From positions 76,300 through 140,299 of the forward strand of contig JAHAFI010000004.1 in the NCBI GenBank assembly GCA_018374355.1: a stretch of 64,000 nucleotides of DNA, written 5' to 3'. Source of the stretch: Clostridiales bacterium. GTDB taxonomy: Bacteria > Bacillota > Clostridia > Lachnospirales > Lachnospiraceae. This document shows positions 43,872 through 53,501 of this stretch, piece after piece. The notes beneath the pieces are model-generated. The model was not told where the DNA came from, made no database searches, and saw only the letters and a program-made list of their open reading frames with translations. The first letter of the stretch is position 1. Each line of letters begins with the position of its first letter. The position numbers and the translations under genes were made by a program.

Positions 43872-44450
43872 ATGACAGAACAAAAACGGGAACAGAAGTG
43901 GCTGAAGAGGCAGCAGCGCAGGCTGGAACAGCAGAAGGAACAGGAAGAAAGGCAGCTTCGTGAACAGGAAATTCAGCAAAAAAAAGATGAAAAATATATG
44001 CGTGAGGCAATCCGGCAGGCAAAGAAGGCGTATGCGCTTACGGAAGTACCTATTGGCTGCGTGATTGTCCATGAAGATAAAATCATCGCCAGAGGATATA
44101 ACCGGAGGAATACCGATCAGAACACCCTCTCCCATGCAGAAATGAATGCGATTCGAAAGGCCAGCAAAAAGCTGGGGGACTGGAGGCTGGAGGGCTGTAC
44201 GATGTACATTACACTGGAACCCTGCCAGATGTGTGCGGGCGCGATTGTTCAGGCGAGAGTGAGCAGGGTGGTGATCGGCAGCATGAATCCCAAGGCTGGC
44301 TGCGCCGGGTCTGTGCTGAACCTTTTGGAAATGGAGCAGTTTAATCATCAGGTGGAAGTCACCAGAGGGGTACTGGAGGAGGAATGCAGCGGGATGCTTT
44401 CGGATTTTTTCAGGGAACTTCGAGAGGAGAAAAAGAGGAAAAAGCAGTAA
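43872..44450 (+). CDS. tadA: tRNA-specific adenosine deaminase
   Basis: Converts A34 to inosine in tRNA-Arg(ACG). Catalytic zinc motifs HAEMNAI (proton-shuttle Glu) and PCQMCAGA are intact. ATG 43872 is chosen because AGAGGAG lies 9 bp upstream; in-frame ATGs at 43815 and 43845 are possible (211 or 201 aa). Even from 43872 the N-terminus carries about 40 extra residues, a highly charged Glu/Gln/Arg coiled coil (KRQQRRLEQQKEQEERQLRE) not found in E. coli TadA. Followed by a tRNA-Ser gene with its own promoter. Confidence 0.92.
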   Translation: MTEQKREQKWLKRQQRRLEQQKEQEERQLREQEIQQKKDEKYMREAIRQAKKAYALTEVPIGCVIVHEDKIIARGYNRRNTDQNTLSHAEMNAIRKASKKLGDWRLEGCTMYITLEPCQMCAGAIVQARVSRVVIGSMNPKAGCAGSVLNLLEMEQFNHQVEVTRGVLEEECSGMLSDFFRELREEKKRKKQ

Positions 44451-44465
44451 CCGTCACGGGAAGTA

Positions 44466-44494
44466 TTGACGAAAGAAATGGAAGGCTGTATAAT
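44466..44494 (+). promoter_or_regulatory. sigma-A promoter of tRNA-Ser
   Basis: TTGACG (44466-44471), 17-bp spacer, perfect TATAAT (44489-44494), 17 bp before the mature tRNA 5' end. Confidence 0.85.
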
Positions 44495-44511
44495 GAAAAA
44501 GTTCCCAGCAG

Positions 44512-44599
44512 GGAGATGTACCCAAGTGGCTGAAGGGTCCGCACTCGAAATGCGGTAGGTCGGGCAACCGGCGCGAGAGTTCAAATCTCTCCATCTCCG
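44512..44599 (+). tRNA. tRNA-Ser, anticodon CGA
   Basis: The acceptor stem GGAGATG (44512-44518) pairs with CATCTCC (44592-44598), with discriminator G. The anticodon stem CCGCA/TGCGG encloses loop CTCGAAA (anticodon CGA, codon UCG). It has a long variable arm (GGTCGGGCAACCGGC region) as in class II tRNAs and T loop TTCAAAT. CCA is not encoded. Confidence 0.95.
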
Positions 44600-44604
44600 T
44601 CAGA

Positions 44605-44651
44605 AAGCTCAGTCGGCAAGCGGTTTTTCCGTTTGCCGACTGAGCTTTTTT
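44605..44651 (+). terminator. terminator of tRNA-Ser
   Basis: AAGCTCAGTCGGCAA (44605 on) pairs with TTGCCGACTGAGCTT, followed by T residues, just after the tRNA. Confidence 0.9.
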
Positions 44652-44669
44652 GCATATAAAGACTCAAAA

Positions 44670-45965
44670 TCAGATACAGAATGCGGCATAAAGAGGAACA
44701 ATCTTTTTATTATCTTCAAAGCCGAAATTCTTTGCGGAGAGTTTAATCGCATAGGCTGGCTTGTGGGTTTCCATATAGACCCTTAAACTCTTTGCCCGTG
44801 TGTTGTCGGCAGACTTAACCTCGATGGGAATAAGCTGACCGTTTCGCTGAATGACAAAATCAATCTCTGCTCCACGCTCAGATTCCCAATAATAGGTCTG
44901 ATATCCGTTTATGGTAAGCTGCACATGGACATAATTTTCTGCCATACCGCCTTTGAAGTCATTGAGTTCTTCGACCATATAGAGAATATCATTCGCTGCC
45001 AAATCCTTTTTGGCGCAAAGTAAGCCTAAATCGGATACATAGATTTTGAAAGCATCAATATCACGGTAGTTCTCAAGGGGCTTTTTTATCTGCTCCACTT
45101 TGTAAACCTGCGATACGATACCTGACAGGCAAAGCCATTCGATTGCGTTTTCAAACTCGGAAGCCCTGCCGCCTTTCTTTATCAGCTTATATTGGAAACG
45201 GGTGTTTTTCTTGGAAAGCTGAACGGTAATGTTATCATAGGCAAGCCTTGTTTTTTTGATTTCGTTCAGGTTATTGTACTTGCTCATATCATTGAGATAG
45301 CTTGTTAAAATCGTATCCTGCGTGTGCCGCACGAGAATATAATCCTTTGTCTCTACAAACTGTTTTACACATTCGGGCATACCGCCGACAATGAGATATT
45401 GACGGTAGAGCTGCATTGCTGCATCGTGCAGAGCAGACGGCAGGGGCGTATCGGTCCGGAAGCTCTTTTTGATTTGCTCTACCAGAGAGTCCTCGCCTGA
45501 AGCTAACATAAATTCTTCCATATCCATAGGGTAGAGGGTTTTCATATCCACCTTGCCTACGGGGAAAGAGAACTTTACTCTATTTACGGCAACACCCAGC
45601 AGACTTCCCGCTACGATGATGTGATAATCGGGTGCATCTTCGCAAAAGTATTTCAGGCTTGTCAAGGCTCTTTCGCAGAGCTGTATCTCATCAAATACAA
45701 TCAACGTTTTTTCTCTCACTATCGTTTGCCCTGCAATATGCGATAAAATGGGTATCAGATAATCGGGGCTGATATTTTCCTGAAAGGTGTCATTCAGCTT
45801 TGGATTGGTTTCAAAATTGAAATACGCAACATTCTCATAACGGGTGCGGCCGAACTCCAGAATAGAGTAGGTTTTGCCGACCTGTCTTGCTCCCTGTAAA
45901 ATAAGGGGTTTGCGGTGCTTACTTTCCTTCCACGCTTCTAAAAAGCTCATAATTTTTCGATACAT
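44670..45965 (-). CDS. AAA-family ATPase with DUF4143 C-terminus
   Basis: A 431-aa protein of the widespread ATP-binding/DUF4143 family (archaeal-type Rad3-like ATPase fold). Walker A LQGARQVGKT (23-32), Walker B KTLIVFDEIQLCERAL, sensor VAGSLLG. The C-terminal domain has a nuclease-like core ERGAEIDFVIQ, then IPIEVKSADNTRAKSL, that is D...E-x-K. Function unknown; members are often multicopy and laterally moved. It stands alone between the tRNA-Ser terminator and the MATE gene, next to a tRNA, a common landing place for acquired DNA. Confidence 0.88.
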   Translation of the reverse strand: MYRKIMSFLEAWKESKHRKPLILQGARQVGKTYSILEFGRTRYENVAYFNFETNPKLNDTFQENISPDYLIPILSHIAGQTIVREKTLIVFDEIQLCERALTSLKYFCEDAPDYHIIVAGSLLGVAVNRVKFSFPVGKVDMKTLYPMDMEEFMLASGEDSLVEQIKKSFRTDTPLPSALHDAAMQLYRQYLIVGGMPECVKQFVETKDYILVRHTQDTILTSYLNDMSKYNNLNEIKKTRLAYDNITVQLSKKNTRFQYKLIKKGGRASEFENAIEWLCLSGIVSQVYKVEQIKKPLENYRDIDAFKIYVSDLGLLCAKKDLAANDILYMVEELNDFKGGMAENYVHVQLTINGYQTYYWESERGAEIDFVIQRNGQLIPIEVKSADNTRAKSLRVYMETHKPAYAIKLSAKNFGFEDNKKIVPLYAAFCI

Positions 45966-46102
45966 AATCAGACCTCCTTCAAGGTTCTGATTATAGTATA
46001 TTTCATATTGGTGTAAATATCAATGGATTTTTAATAAAATATCACATTAAAACACATGAATATTTTTTGGTTTATTCCAAAAATGGACACAAACATTTTT
46101 TG

Positions 46103-47458
46103 TCAAACCGGTTTTTTTAACTCTTTGAGTGTTCCGATTCCCAGCGGCAGCGCCAGAATAAAGGAACAGATATCTGCGATCGGCTGACTAAACTGGATTC
46201 CCGCAATGCCGAAAAACAGTGGCAGAACTAAAATAACGGGAAGGAAAAATAGTCCCTGCCGTGACATGGCCAGAAGGCTTGCCTTGAACGTCTTTCCGAT
46301 GGTCTGCAGCATCATGTTGTTCAGAACGATCCAGCTTTGCAGTGGAAAGGTGAGACACTGAAGGCGAAGGGCCAAAGCGCCGATTCTGATAACTTCCGCA
46401 TCATCCTTCCGGAAGCAGGCGATCAATGGTTCGGCGAAAACAAATCCGGCGACAGCGAAAACGGTCAGCAGAACCACTGCAATTTTCATGCAGAACCAGA
46501 AAGCTTCCCGAACCCGGCCAAATTGTTTTGCGCCGAAATTGAATCCGCATACCGGCTGGAAGCCTTGTCCGAAACCGATCAGCGCGGAGGCTGCGAAAAA
46601 GGTGATGCGGGAAACTACGGACATGGCGGCAATGGCAGCATCCCCGTAAGGGCGGGCGGCCAGATTCAATGCGACTACAGAGATACTGCCCAGCCCCTGA
46701 CGAAACAGGGAGGGAAGACCTCCGCTTGCGATGGTACGGAACCGTTCCCGGGAAAGCTTCAGGCAGGAAAAGCGAATGCGGATATTTCCGCCTCGGCGTG
46801 TTCCTGCAAGCAGGAGACAAAAACTGACAAACTGGCTGAGAATCGTGGCAATGGCAGCGCCGGAAATTCCCAGACGAAAGCCAAAGATAAAAACAGGATC
46901 CAGAATGATATTCAGGATTCCGCCGGAAGCTATGCCGATCATGGAATAGAACGCACTTCCCTGAAAACGAAGCTGGTTATTCAGAACCAAAGATGCGGTC
47001 ATCCAAGGTGCGCCGAGGAGAATGATCCCCAGATAATCTTTTACATAATTGAGACTGGTAGGCGTAGCGCCCAACAATACGGCCAGCGGATTCAGAAACA
47101 GCAGTCCCAGAATGGTGATGCACAGTCCGGTAAGAAGCGCCAGAAAGAATCCGGCAGCCGCCAGATGGGAGGATTCCTTCGTGTCTTTCTCCCCCAGCTT
47201 TCGGGAAATAGCGTTTCCGGAGCCATGTCCAAAGAAAAATCCCAGAGCCTGAATGACTGACATCAGAGGAAATACAATTCCTACAGCAGCAGTCGCGCTG
47301 GTTCCGATCTGTCCCACAAAAAAGGTATCGGCCATATTATAGATAGAAGTGATCAGCATACTGATGATTGTGGGGACCGCCAGTTTTCCGATCAATCCGG
47401 GGATCGGCGCTTCGGTCATCATCCGGAATTTCTCTTCGTGTGTTTGAACCGTTTTCAT
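46103..47458 (-). CDS. MATE-family multidrug/toxin efflux transporter
   Basis: A 451-aa integral membrane protein with 12 helices. Family signatures MLITSIYNMADTFFVGQIG and, in the repeat half, FFAASALIGFGQGFQPVCGFNFGAKQF are clear. Cation/drug antiport is expected. The N-terminus is cytosolic, with AGGAGG before the ATG. It is monocistronic. No regulator is adjacent; SRP RNA lies upstream in the same orientation. Confidence 0.93.
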   Translation of the reverse strand: MKTVQTHEEKFRMMTEAPIPGLIGKLAVPTIISMLITSIYNMADTFFVGQIGTSATAAVGIVFPLMSVIQALGFFFGHGSGNAISRKLGEKDTKESSHLAAAGFFLALLTGLCITILGLLFLNPLAVLLGATPTSLNYVKDYLGIILLGAPWMTASLVLNNQLRFQGSAFYSMIGIASGGILNIILDPVFIFGFRLGISGAAIATILSQFVSFCLLLAGTRRGGNIRIRFSCLKLSRERFRTIASGGLPSLFRQGLGSISVVALNLAARPYGDAAIAAMSVVSRITFFAASALIGFGQGFQPVCGFNFGAKQFGRVREAFWFCMKIAVVLLTVFAVAGFVFAEPLIACFRKDDAEVIRIGALALRLQCLTFPLQSWIVLNNMMLQTIGKTFKASLLAMSRQGLFFLPVILVLPLFFGIAGIQFSQPIADICSFILALPLGIGTLKELKKPV

Positions 47459-47623
47459 GAAAAAACCTCCTGAATAATTACATTAATTCCTTATTAAAAG
47501 TATACGCTAAAAGTCACAGCCGTACAAGGACGAAAAAAGGATAGTAGAAGGCTGAACTATTATGAAAAAAGGGATACTACAGATAAGATTTTCTGTAATA
47601 TCCCTAAAATATTCGCATTTTAA

Positions 47624-47886
47624 ATGCGCACCGCACCTCGAACTTCCCTCACAGACGTTACTCCTACAGTTAACTCGGCCTAGGCTGCCTTACGGCACAC
47701 AGAAGGTTCTACTTAGTGCTGCTCCATTCCTGACCTGACACGGTTCATAGATTCCTGTTGCGTAAGACCCAGACGTCAACGCCACTTATAGAAGGCAGCT
47801 CTGCAAGAAGAAGCCCTCAGATTGGTATCACCCCTGCTGTAGCGGATTGCAGGTACAGGGCACCGCTATCTCCCCGGCTGCGCAGG
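47624..47886 (-). ncRNA. ffs: signal recognition particle RNA, Firmicute long type
   Basis: On the minus strand the roughly 263-nt RNA starts near CCTGCGCAGCCGGGGAG and carries GGTAC-type Alu-domain loops (GTGCCCTGTACCTGC). It also has the universal SRP54-binding helix 8 (GTGTCAGGTCAGGAATGGAG, then CAGCACTAAG) and a closing strand ending GGTGCGCA. It resembles B. subtilis scr RNA in length and plan. Exact ends are estimated. A palindrome at 47613-47627 (CGCATTTAAAATGCG) follows at the 3' end and may help 3' processing or termination. Confidence 0.93.
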
Positions 47887-47890
47887 TTTT

Positions 47891-47919
47891 AGTATACCTT
47901 GTTTGGTGGGAAATGTCAA
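47891..47919 (-). promoter_or_regulatory. sigma-A promoter of SRP RNA
   Basis: On the minus strand: TTGACA (47919-47914), 17-bp spacer, TATACT (47896-47891), close to consensus and about 7 bp before the inferred RNA start. Confidence 0.9.
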
Positions 47920-48028
47920 TGGAAAAACAAAGTCCCGGGTTTCTTTTAAGGGAGGAAACCGTTATAATACAAGATAGAAATTATTTCACCTACCAACCCG
48001 CAAGAGGAAAACGACAGGAGAAAAGAAT

Positions 48029-50632
48029 ATGTTTACAGAACAGTTTTTACAGGAAATAGAACTTGGCTTCAAAATTCAGATGGAGCGTGTCGGTGAGGGA
48101 CGCAGACAGGTGGAGGAGGTTTTGCAGCAGTGCAGCAGCCGGGAGGCGGAAGCCCTGAAATGCCTTTACGCCTCCATGCCTGTAAGCGATGCGGCGGATT
48201 ACCCGGCGCAGGTGTATCTGACTTACGCGAAACACGGTGTGTTTCTTTGGGAGGAGGGGCTGTTTGCAGGAGAAATACCGGAAGAGGTCTTTGCCGGATA
48301 TGTCCTCCATCACAGGGTAAATAATGAAGATGTGACGGACAGCCGTCTGTTTTTTTACGAACATCTGAAAGATGAAGTGAAGGGAAAAACGATGGAGGAG
48401 GCTGTACTGGCAGTGAATTACTGGTGTGCTTCTCAGGCAACTTACCGGACAACGGACGACAGAACAGCCAGTGCGGCCTCCGTCTTCCGTTCGGCATACG
48501 GAAGATGCGGGGAGGAATCCACATTTGCGGTATCGGCGTTAAGAAGCGTGGGAATCCCCGCCCGTCAGGTATACGCTCCTTTGTGGTCCCACTGTGATGA
48601 CAACCACGCATGGGTGGAGGTATGGTGCAGCGGTACATGGAAATTCTTAGGGGCCTGCGAACCGGAGGAAATCTTAAATAAAGGCTGGTTTACCAATGCA
48701 TCCTCCCGGGCGATGATGGTTCATTCCCGCTGGTTTCTTCCGGTGAAACCGGAGGAGGAGATGGTGGGAAAACGGGGGATGGCGCTGGTACTGAACCAGT
48801 TGAAACGCTATGCCCGCACAACAAAACTGGAAGTAAAAGTTGAGGAAGAAAACGGAAGACCTGCGGCAGATGCAAAAGTGTCTTTTGAGGTTTTAAATTA
48901 CGCATGTTTTGGGGAAATTGCCTCCATATATACCGACTGGGAGGGAAAATGTGCGTTGGAAACGGGACTGGGTTCGATTCATGTAACGGCGTATAAAAAC
49001 GGGAAATATGCAGAGGTGCTGACGGATACCCGGGAAAATGATCAGGTACTCCTGACCTTAGCTGAAATCAGCTGGGACAGCAGGCAGGGAGAGACGGAAA
49101 AGAACCGGGAGAACGGAGAAAACTGGGAGGAAATGGTGGTGTTTGCACCGAAAGATGCTCCCATCAACCGTTTCCCCCAATCACCGGAGGAAATTGCCCG
49201 GGGAAGAAAGAAGTTTGAACAGGCTGCGGCTCTTAGACACAAGAAGGAAAACGATTTTTATGATGCGAGGCTGGCAGAAAAAGCTTTGGAAGACAGACCT
49301 TGGGAGGAAGAGGAAAAAGAACGTCTTCGCAGAATCATGAAGCAGGCCCGGGGAAACCAAAAGGAGATTGCGGATTTTATCGCCCGCCCAACCCATGGAA
49401 ACTGGCCGGAGAGCTGGAAATGGGCTGTCCTTGACAGTTTACGGGAAAAAGATTATCTGGATATCACAGCAGATATTCTGGAAGAAAACTGTGTGGAGGC
49501 AGCCGTATATCAAAAGGATTATGCAGACGAAATCTTTATCCCATATATTCTCTGCCCCCGTGTGGAAAATGAGATGATTCGCCCGTTCAGAAGTTTCATT
49601 GCTTCATGGCTGACAGATGAGGAAAAAACGGCAATGAGACAAAACCCGTCCCTTGTCTGGAAACGGATCAGTGAAACCTTGAAGGAGGATGAAACGCTGG
49701 AATACGGAAATCTGATCACATCGGCAAAGGGAGCGCTGATGAGCGGATGGGGAAACATGCTCACAAAAAGAGTGGTCAGTGTTCAGATATTAAGGACGCT
49801 GGGAATTCCGGCCCGGCTGAATCCGGCAGACAATCGTTTAGAGATTTGGAGGGACGGACGTTTCCTGTCCATTGAGGAAAAGGCGGAGGAGACCGGAGAG
49901 AGAACTGCAGCGATCATGCTCAGTGAGCAGGGAGGAGTCCGGTGGACTTATTTCCAGAACTGGACCATTGCCCGATTTGAGGAAGAGGGGTACAGGACTC
50001 TTAGGCTGTGCGGTGAGAGCGGGGAAATCATCCATGGGGAGATTTGGCTGTTTCCGGGAAAATACCGGATTCTCACGGCGAACCGTCTGCCAAATGGAAA
50101 TATATTTGCAAAAAAACTGGTGTTTGAGCTGAAGGCTGGAGAAAAACGTGAGATTTTTCCGGAACAGATGGAAGCGCAGCCCGGTGACCTGCTTGCGGAT
50201 AATGACATTACAGATTTTTCCCTGAAAACGGAGGAAGGAATGCCCTGCAGAGTATCCGAAATTGTGAAAGAGAAAACGGGACTTTTTATCTGGCTGGAGG
50301 AAAGCAAAGAGCCTACTGAGCATATTCTCAACGAGATTTACCAGAGAAAAGAAAAATTTAACCAATTGGAGGTCAATCTGTATTTCGTAATCAGCAGCCT
50401 GAAAGCGAAGGAAGACCCGACATTGAAACGGACGCTGTCCGGGGTGCCGAAGGCCCGGTTCCTGCTGGATGACTTCGGGGCGGATATGGAAGTGCTGGCG
50501 CGGAGAATGTATCTGGAACCGGGAAAACTTCCGCTGATCGTGATGATTGACGGGACTATGACCGGGATCTATGGAATGGCGGGGTACAATGTGGGAACGG
50601 CGGATATGATTCTGAAAATTTCGGAACACTGA
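48029..50632 (+). CDS. transglutaminase-like domain protein
   Basis: An 867-aa cytosolic protein. The transglutaminase/cysteine protease-like core at about 115-220 holds the triad region: GRCGEESTF (Cys), DDNHAWVEVW (His) and the following GTWKFLGACEPEE. The middle third has a carboxypeptidase-like beta-sandwich (PAADAKVSFEVLNY, IYTDWEGKCALETGLG) and a Glu/Arg-rich helical spacer near 370-460. The C-terminal part repeats a similar beta-rich layout, with a thioredoxin-like end possible (KARFLLDDFGADME, LPLIVMIDGTM). No signal peptide. A related family occurs in Clostridia; substrate unknown. Confidence 0.82.
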   Translation: MFTEQFLQEIELGFKIQMERVGEGRRQVEEVLQQCSSREAEALKCLYASMPVSDAADYPAQVYLTYAKHGVFLWEEGLFAGEIPEEVFAGYVLHHRVNNEDVTDSRLFFYEHLKDEVKGKTMEEAVLAVNYWCASQATYRTTDDRTASAASVFRSAYGRCGEESTFAVSALRSVGIPARQVYAPLWSHCDDNHAWVEVWCSGTWKFLGACEPEEILNKGWFTNASSRAMMVHSRWFLPVKPEEEMVGKRGMALVLNQLKRYARTTKLEVKVEEENGRPAADAKVSFEVLNYACFGEIASIYTDWEGKCALETGLGSIHVTAYKNGKYAEVLTDTRENDQVLLTLAEISWDSRQGETEKNRENGENWEEMVVFAPKDAPINRFPQSPEEIARGRKKFEQAAALRHKKENDFYDARLAEKALEDRPWEEEEKERLRRIMKQARGNQKEIADFIARPTHGNWPESWKWAVLDSLREKDYLDITADILEENCVEAAVYQKDYADEIFIPYILCPRVENEMIRPFRSFIASWLTDEEKTAMRQNPSLVWKRISETLKEDETLEYGNLITSAKGALMSGWGNMLTKRVVSVQILRTLGIPARLNPADNRLEIWRDGRFLSIEEKAEETGERTAAIMLSEQGGVRWTYFQNWTIARFEEEGYRTLRLCGESGEIIHGEIWLFPGKYRILTANRLPNGNIFAKKLVFELKAGEKREIFPEQMEAQPGDLLADNDITDFSLKTEEGMPCRVSEIVKEKTGLFIWLEESKEPTEHILNEIYQRKEKFNQLEVNLYFVISSLKAKEDPTLKRTLSGVPKARFLLDDFGADMEVLARRMYLEPGKLPLIVMIDGTMTGIYGMAGYNVGTADMILKISEH

Positions 50633-50639
50633 TTTTTAC

Positions 50640-50668
50640 TTGTGAGCCTAAAAAAAATAGGATATAAT
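50640..50668 (+). promoter_or_regulatory. promoter of the phosphofructokinase gene
   Basis: TTGTGA (50640-50645), 17-bp spacer with an A tract, TATAAT (50663-50668), about 58 bp before the ATG at 50727. Confidence 0.7.
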
Positions 50669-50726
50669 ATTATCATGCAAAGTTTTGTAAATACTATAAA
50701 TCTAAAGATAGGACGTGAAAGTAAAA

Positions 50727-51806
50727 ATGAAAAGAATAGGTTTGTTGACAAGCGGCGGCGATTGTCAGGCGCTGAACGCTACGATGCGTGGTGTAGTAAA
50801 GGGATTGGCAAATAACATTGAAGATCTGGAAGTGTACGGCTTTATGAATGGCTACAAAGGCCTGATTTACGGTGATTACCGTATGCTGACAGCAAAGGAT
50901 TTTTCGGGAATCCTTACAAGAGGAGGAACCATTTTGGGAACCTCCCGCCAGCCGTTCAAACTGATGCGGGTACCGGGAGATAAGGGACTGGATAAAGTGG
51001 AAGCGATGAAACACAATTATCACAAGCTGCGTCTGGATTGTCTGGTGATTCTGGGTGGAAACGGAACTCAGAAGACAGCGAACCTTCTCAGGGAAGAGGG
51101 GCTGAATATCATTCATCTGCCGAAAACCATCGACAACGATATCTGGGGAACAGATATGACCTTCGGCTTCTACAGTGCGGTGAACATTGCCACAGATGCC
51201 ATCGACTGCATCCATACCACGGCATCCTCCCACAACCGGGTATTTATTGTGGAGGTTATGGGACATAAGGTGGGATGGCTGACGCTGTATGCGGGAATCG
51301 CAGGAGGAGCGGATGTTATCCTGATCCCGGAAATTCCATACGATTTGGATAAAGTAGTGGAGGCTATTGAGAGAAGAAGCAGAAGAGGAAGCGGATTTAC
51401 CATTCTGGCAGTGGCTGAGGGCGCTATTTCCAAAGAAGATGCCCTCCTGTCCAAAAAAGAAATGAAGAAAAAACAGGAAGAGTATGCAAAAAAATATCCG
51501 TCCGTTTCTTATAAGATTGCCAAAGAGATTGAAGAGCGTACCGGGCTGGAGATTCGTGTGACTGTTCCGGGACATACGCAGCGCGGCGGAAGCCCATGCC
51601 CCTATGACCGTGTTCTTTCCACCCGTCTGGGCTCGGCAGCAGCAAAGCTGATCATGGAAGAACAGTACGGCTATATGGTAGGCATTATAGACGGAAAGAC
51701 CAAAAAAGTGCCGCTGGAAGAGTGTGCAGGCAAACTGAAAACTGTAGCGCCGGACGCACAGGAAGTAAGAGATGCCAAGAGAATCGGAATCAGCTTTGGA
51801 GATTAA
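50727..51806 (+). CDS. 6-phosphofructokinase of the GGNGT/PKTIDND type
   Basis: A 359-aa glycolytic enzyme, or a PPi-/mixed-donor relative. The in-frame GTG at 50715 lies only 1 bp after the GGA site and is disfavoured against ATG 50727. Fold signatures: TSGGDCQALNATMRG, LPKTIDNDIWGTD with catalytic Asp of TIDND, VEVMGHKVGWL, GHTQRGGSPCPYDR. The phosphate-donor loop is GGNGT where E. coli PfkA has GGDGS (Asp103 that co-ordinates Mg) and Lys replaces Gly in (K)TIDND, a PPi-type feature, while Gly104 is ATP-type. Donor specificity is therefore open. The dnaX gene follows after 32 bp. Confidence 0.88.
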   Translation: MKRIGLLTSGGDCQALNATMRGVVKGLANNIEDLEVYGFMNGYKGLIYGDYRMLTAKDFSGILTRGGTILGTSRQPFKLMRVPGDKGLDKVEAMKHNYHKLRLDCLVILGGNGTQKTANLLREEGLNIIHLPKTIDNDIWGTDMTFGFYSAVNIATDAIDCIHTTASSHNRVFIVEVMGHKVGWLTLYAGIAGGADVILIPEIPYDLDKVVEAIERRSRRGSGFTILAVAEGAISKEDALLSKKEMKKKQEEYAKKYPSVSYKIAKEIEERTGLEIRVTVPGHTQRGGSPCPYDRVLSTRLGSAAAKLIMEEQYGYMVGIIDGKTKKVPLEECAGKLKTVAPDAQEVRDAKRIGISFGD

Positions 51807-51838
51807 AGATTGAGACAGAAAAATAAAGGAGAGATTCC

Positions 51839-53500
51839 ATGAGCTATACCGCTCTGTACCGTAAATTTCGTCCCGATACCTTTGAGGATGTTAAGGGACA
51901 GGATCATATTGTAACAACACTGAGAAATCAGATTCAGGCAAACCGGATCGGACATGCCTTTTTATTCTGCGGAACCCGCGGAACAGGTAAGACAACCGTG
52001 GCCAAGATTTTGGCCCGGGCTGTCAACTGTGAGCACCCGGTTGACGGAAGTCCCTGCAATGAATGCGAGACCTGTAAGGCGATTCAGGCGGGAACTTCCA
52101 TGAATGTGATTGAGATTGATGCGGCTTCCAACAACGGCGTGGATAATATCCGTGAAATCCGTGAAGAGGTGGCCTACCGTCCCACTCAGGGAAAATATAA
52201 GGTTTATATCATTGACGAGGTTCATATGCTGTCTACAGGGGCATTTAATGCACTGTTAAAGACGCTGGAGGAACCTCCGTCTTATGTTATCTTTATTTTG
52301 GCAACTACGGAGGCCCATAAGATTCCGGTGACGATTTTATCCAGATGTCAGAGATATGATTTTCACCGGATTTCCATTGATACCATTGCCGGACGGTTGG
52401 GGGAACTGATGGAAAAAGAGAAGGTTCCCGTAGAAGAAAAAGCGCTCCGCTATGTGGCTAAGGCCGGAGACGGGTCTATGCGTGATGCGTTAAGTCTTCT
52501 GGACCAGTGCATTGCGTTTTATCTGGGAGAAGAGCTGACCTATGATAAGGTTCTGGAAGTTCTGGGAACAGTGGATAACGAGGTGTTCAGCAGGCTGCTC
52601 AGGCAGGTGCTCACAGGAAATGTAACCGCCTGCATCCATATTTTGGAAGACCTGCTCACCGGAGGAAAGGAGCTGGGGCAGTTCGTGGCGGATTTCACAT
52701 GGTATATGAGAAATCTGCTGCTTGTAAAGACCTCAGAAAATGCGGAGGATGTGCTGGATGTGTCCTCTGAAAATCTGAAAGCCCTTCAGGAAGAGGCGCA
52801 GATGGTGGATGCAGATACGCTGATGCGCTATATCCGCGTATTTTCCGAGCTGTCCAGTCAGCTTCGCTATGCGACCCAGAAACGTGTCATGGTGGAAATT
52901 GGGCTGATTAAGTTATGTAAACCAGCCATGGAGACAAATATCGATTCTCTTCTTGACAGAATCCGTGTGTTAGAGGAAAAGATGGAAAATGGAATCCCGA
53001 TAGCGGCAATGCCTCAGGGTGCAGGACAGATGCAGGGAGGTTTCGGTGCAGACGGGCACGGCGTGAGCTATGATGCAGATGGCATGCCCGGTGGGTCAGG
53101 AGGAAGTGGAGCAGGTGCTGTAGTGCCAAAACCGGAAAAAGCAGCTCCCGAGGATCTGCAGCAGGTGAAAAATAACTGGAAAATGATCGTGGGACAGACC
53201 GACGGGATGTTCAAGACCTTTTTGAACACAGCCGTGCCCAAATACAACGGAAATACCGGAGAGAATAAACTCTTTGTGGAATTTACCAATGATCTGGCCC
53301 AAAACTGTGCGGAGGACCCGTCGAAAAAGGAACTTTTGGAGGCGATTATTGCCCGGCAGATCGGAAAGTCAGTGGAGGTGGAGATGCTTCTGAAGAAAGG
53401 AAATTCACATCAGGAGTTGGCAGAAATCTCTGTTGATGATATATTAAAGCAGACGGTTCACATGGATATTGTGGTTGAAGAAGAACCGGATGAAGATTAA
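51839..53500 (+). CDS. dnaX: DNA polymerase III subunit gamma/tau
   Basis: A 553-aa clamp-loader ATPase. Starts SYTALYRKFRPDTFEDVKGQ. Walker A GTRGTGKTT, zinc module CEHPVDGSPCNECETC (four Cys), Walker B VYIIDEVHML, sensor I TTEAHKIPVTILSRCQRYDF. Domain III to about 370 is followed by a Gly/Met-rich linker (QMQGGFGADGHG, then GGSGGSGAG) and a short tau-type C-terminal domain. I see no programmed frameshift site. First gene of dnaX-ybaB-recR, a classic replication/repair operon order. Confidence 0.96.
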   Translation: MSYTALYRKFRPDTFEDVKGQDHIVTTLRNQIQANRIGHAFLFCGTRGTGKTTVAKILARAVNCEHPVDGSPCNECETCKAIQAGTSMNVIEIDAASNNGVDNIREIREEVAYRPTQGKYKVYIIDEVHMLSTGAFNALLKTLEEPPSYVIFILATTEAHKIPVTILSRCQRYDFHRISIDTIAGRLGELMEKEKVPVEEKALRYVAKAGDGSMRDALSLLDQCIAFYLGEELTYDKVLEVLGTVDNEVFSRLLRQVLTGNVTACIHILEDLLTGGKELGQFVADFTWYMRNLLLVKTSENAEDVLDVSSENLKALQEEAQMVDADTLMRYIRVFSELSSQLRYATQKRVMVEIGLIKLCKPAMETNIDSLLDRIRVLEEKMENGIPIAAMPQGAGQMQGGFGADGHGVSYDADGMPGGSGGSGAGAVVPKPEKAAPEDLQQVKNNWKMIVGQTDGMFKTFLNTAVPKYNGNTGENKLFVEFTNDLAQNCAEDPSKKELLEAIIARQIGKSVEVEMLLKKGNSHQELAEISVDDILKQTVHMDIVVEEEPDED

Positions 53501-53501
53501 G

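Noticed and set aside
47847..48059. 70-codon frame before the transglutaminase-like gene
   Set aside because: It covers the SRP RNA 5' end and promoter on the other strand, and overlaps the start of the next gene.
51839..53500. Programmed frameshift in dnaX producing gamma
   Set aside because: No A-AAA-AAG type slippery heptamer followed by a near stop and stem was seen in the linker; only the full-length product is called.
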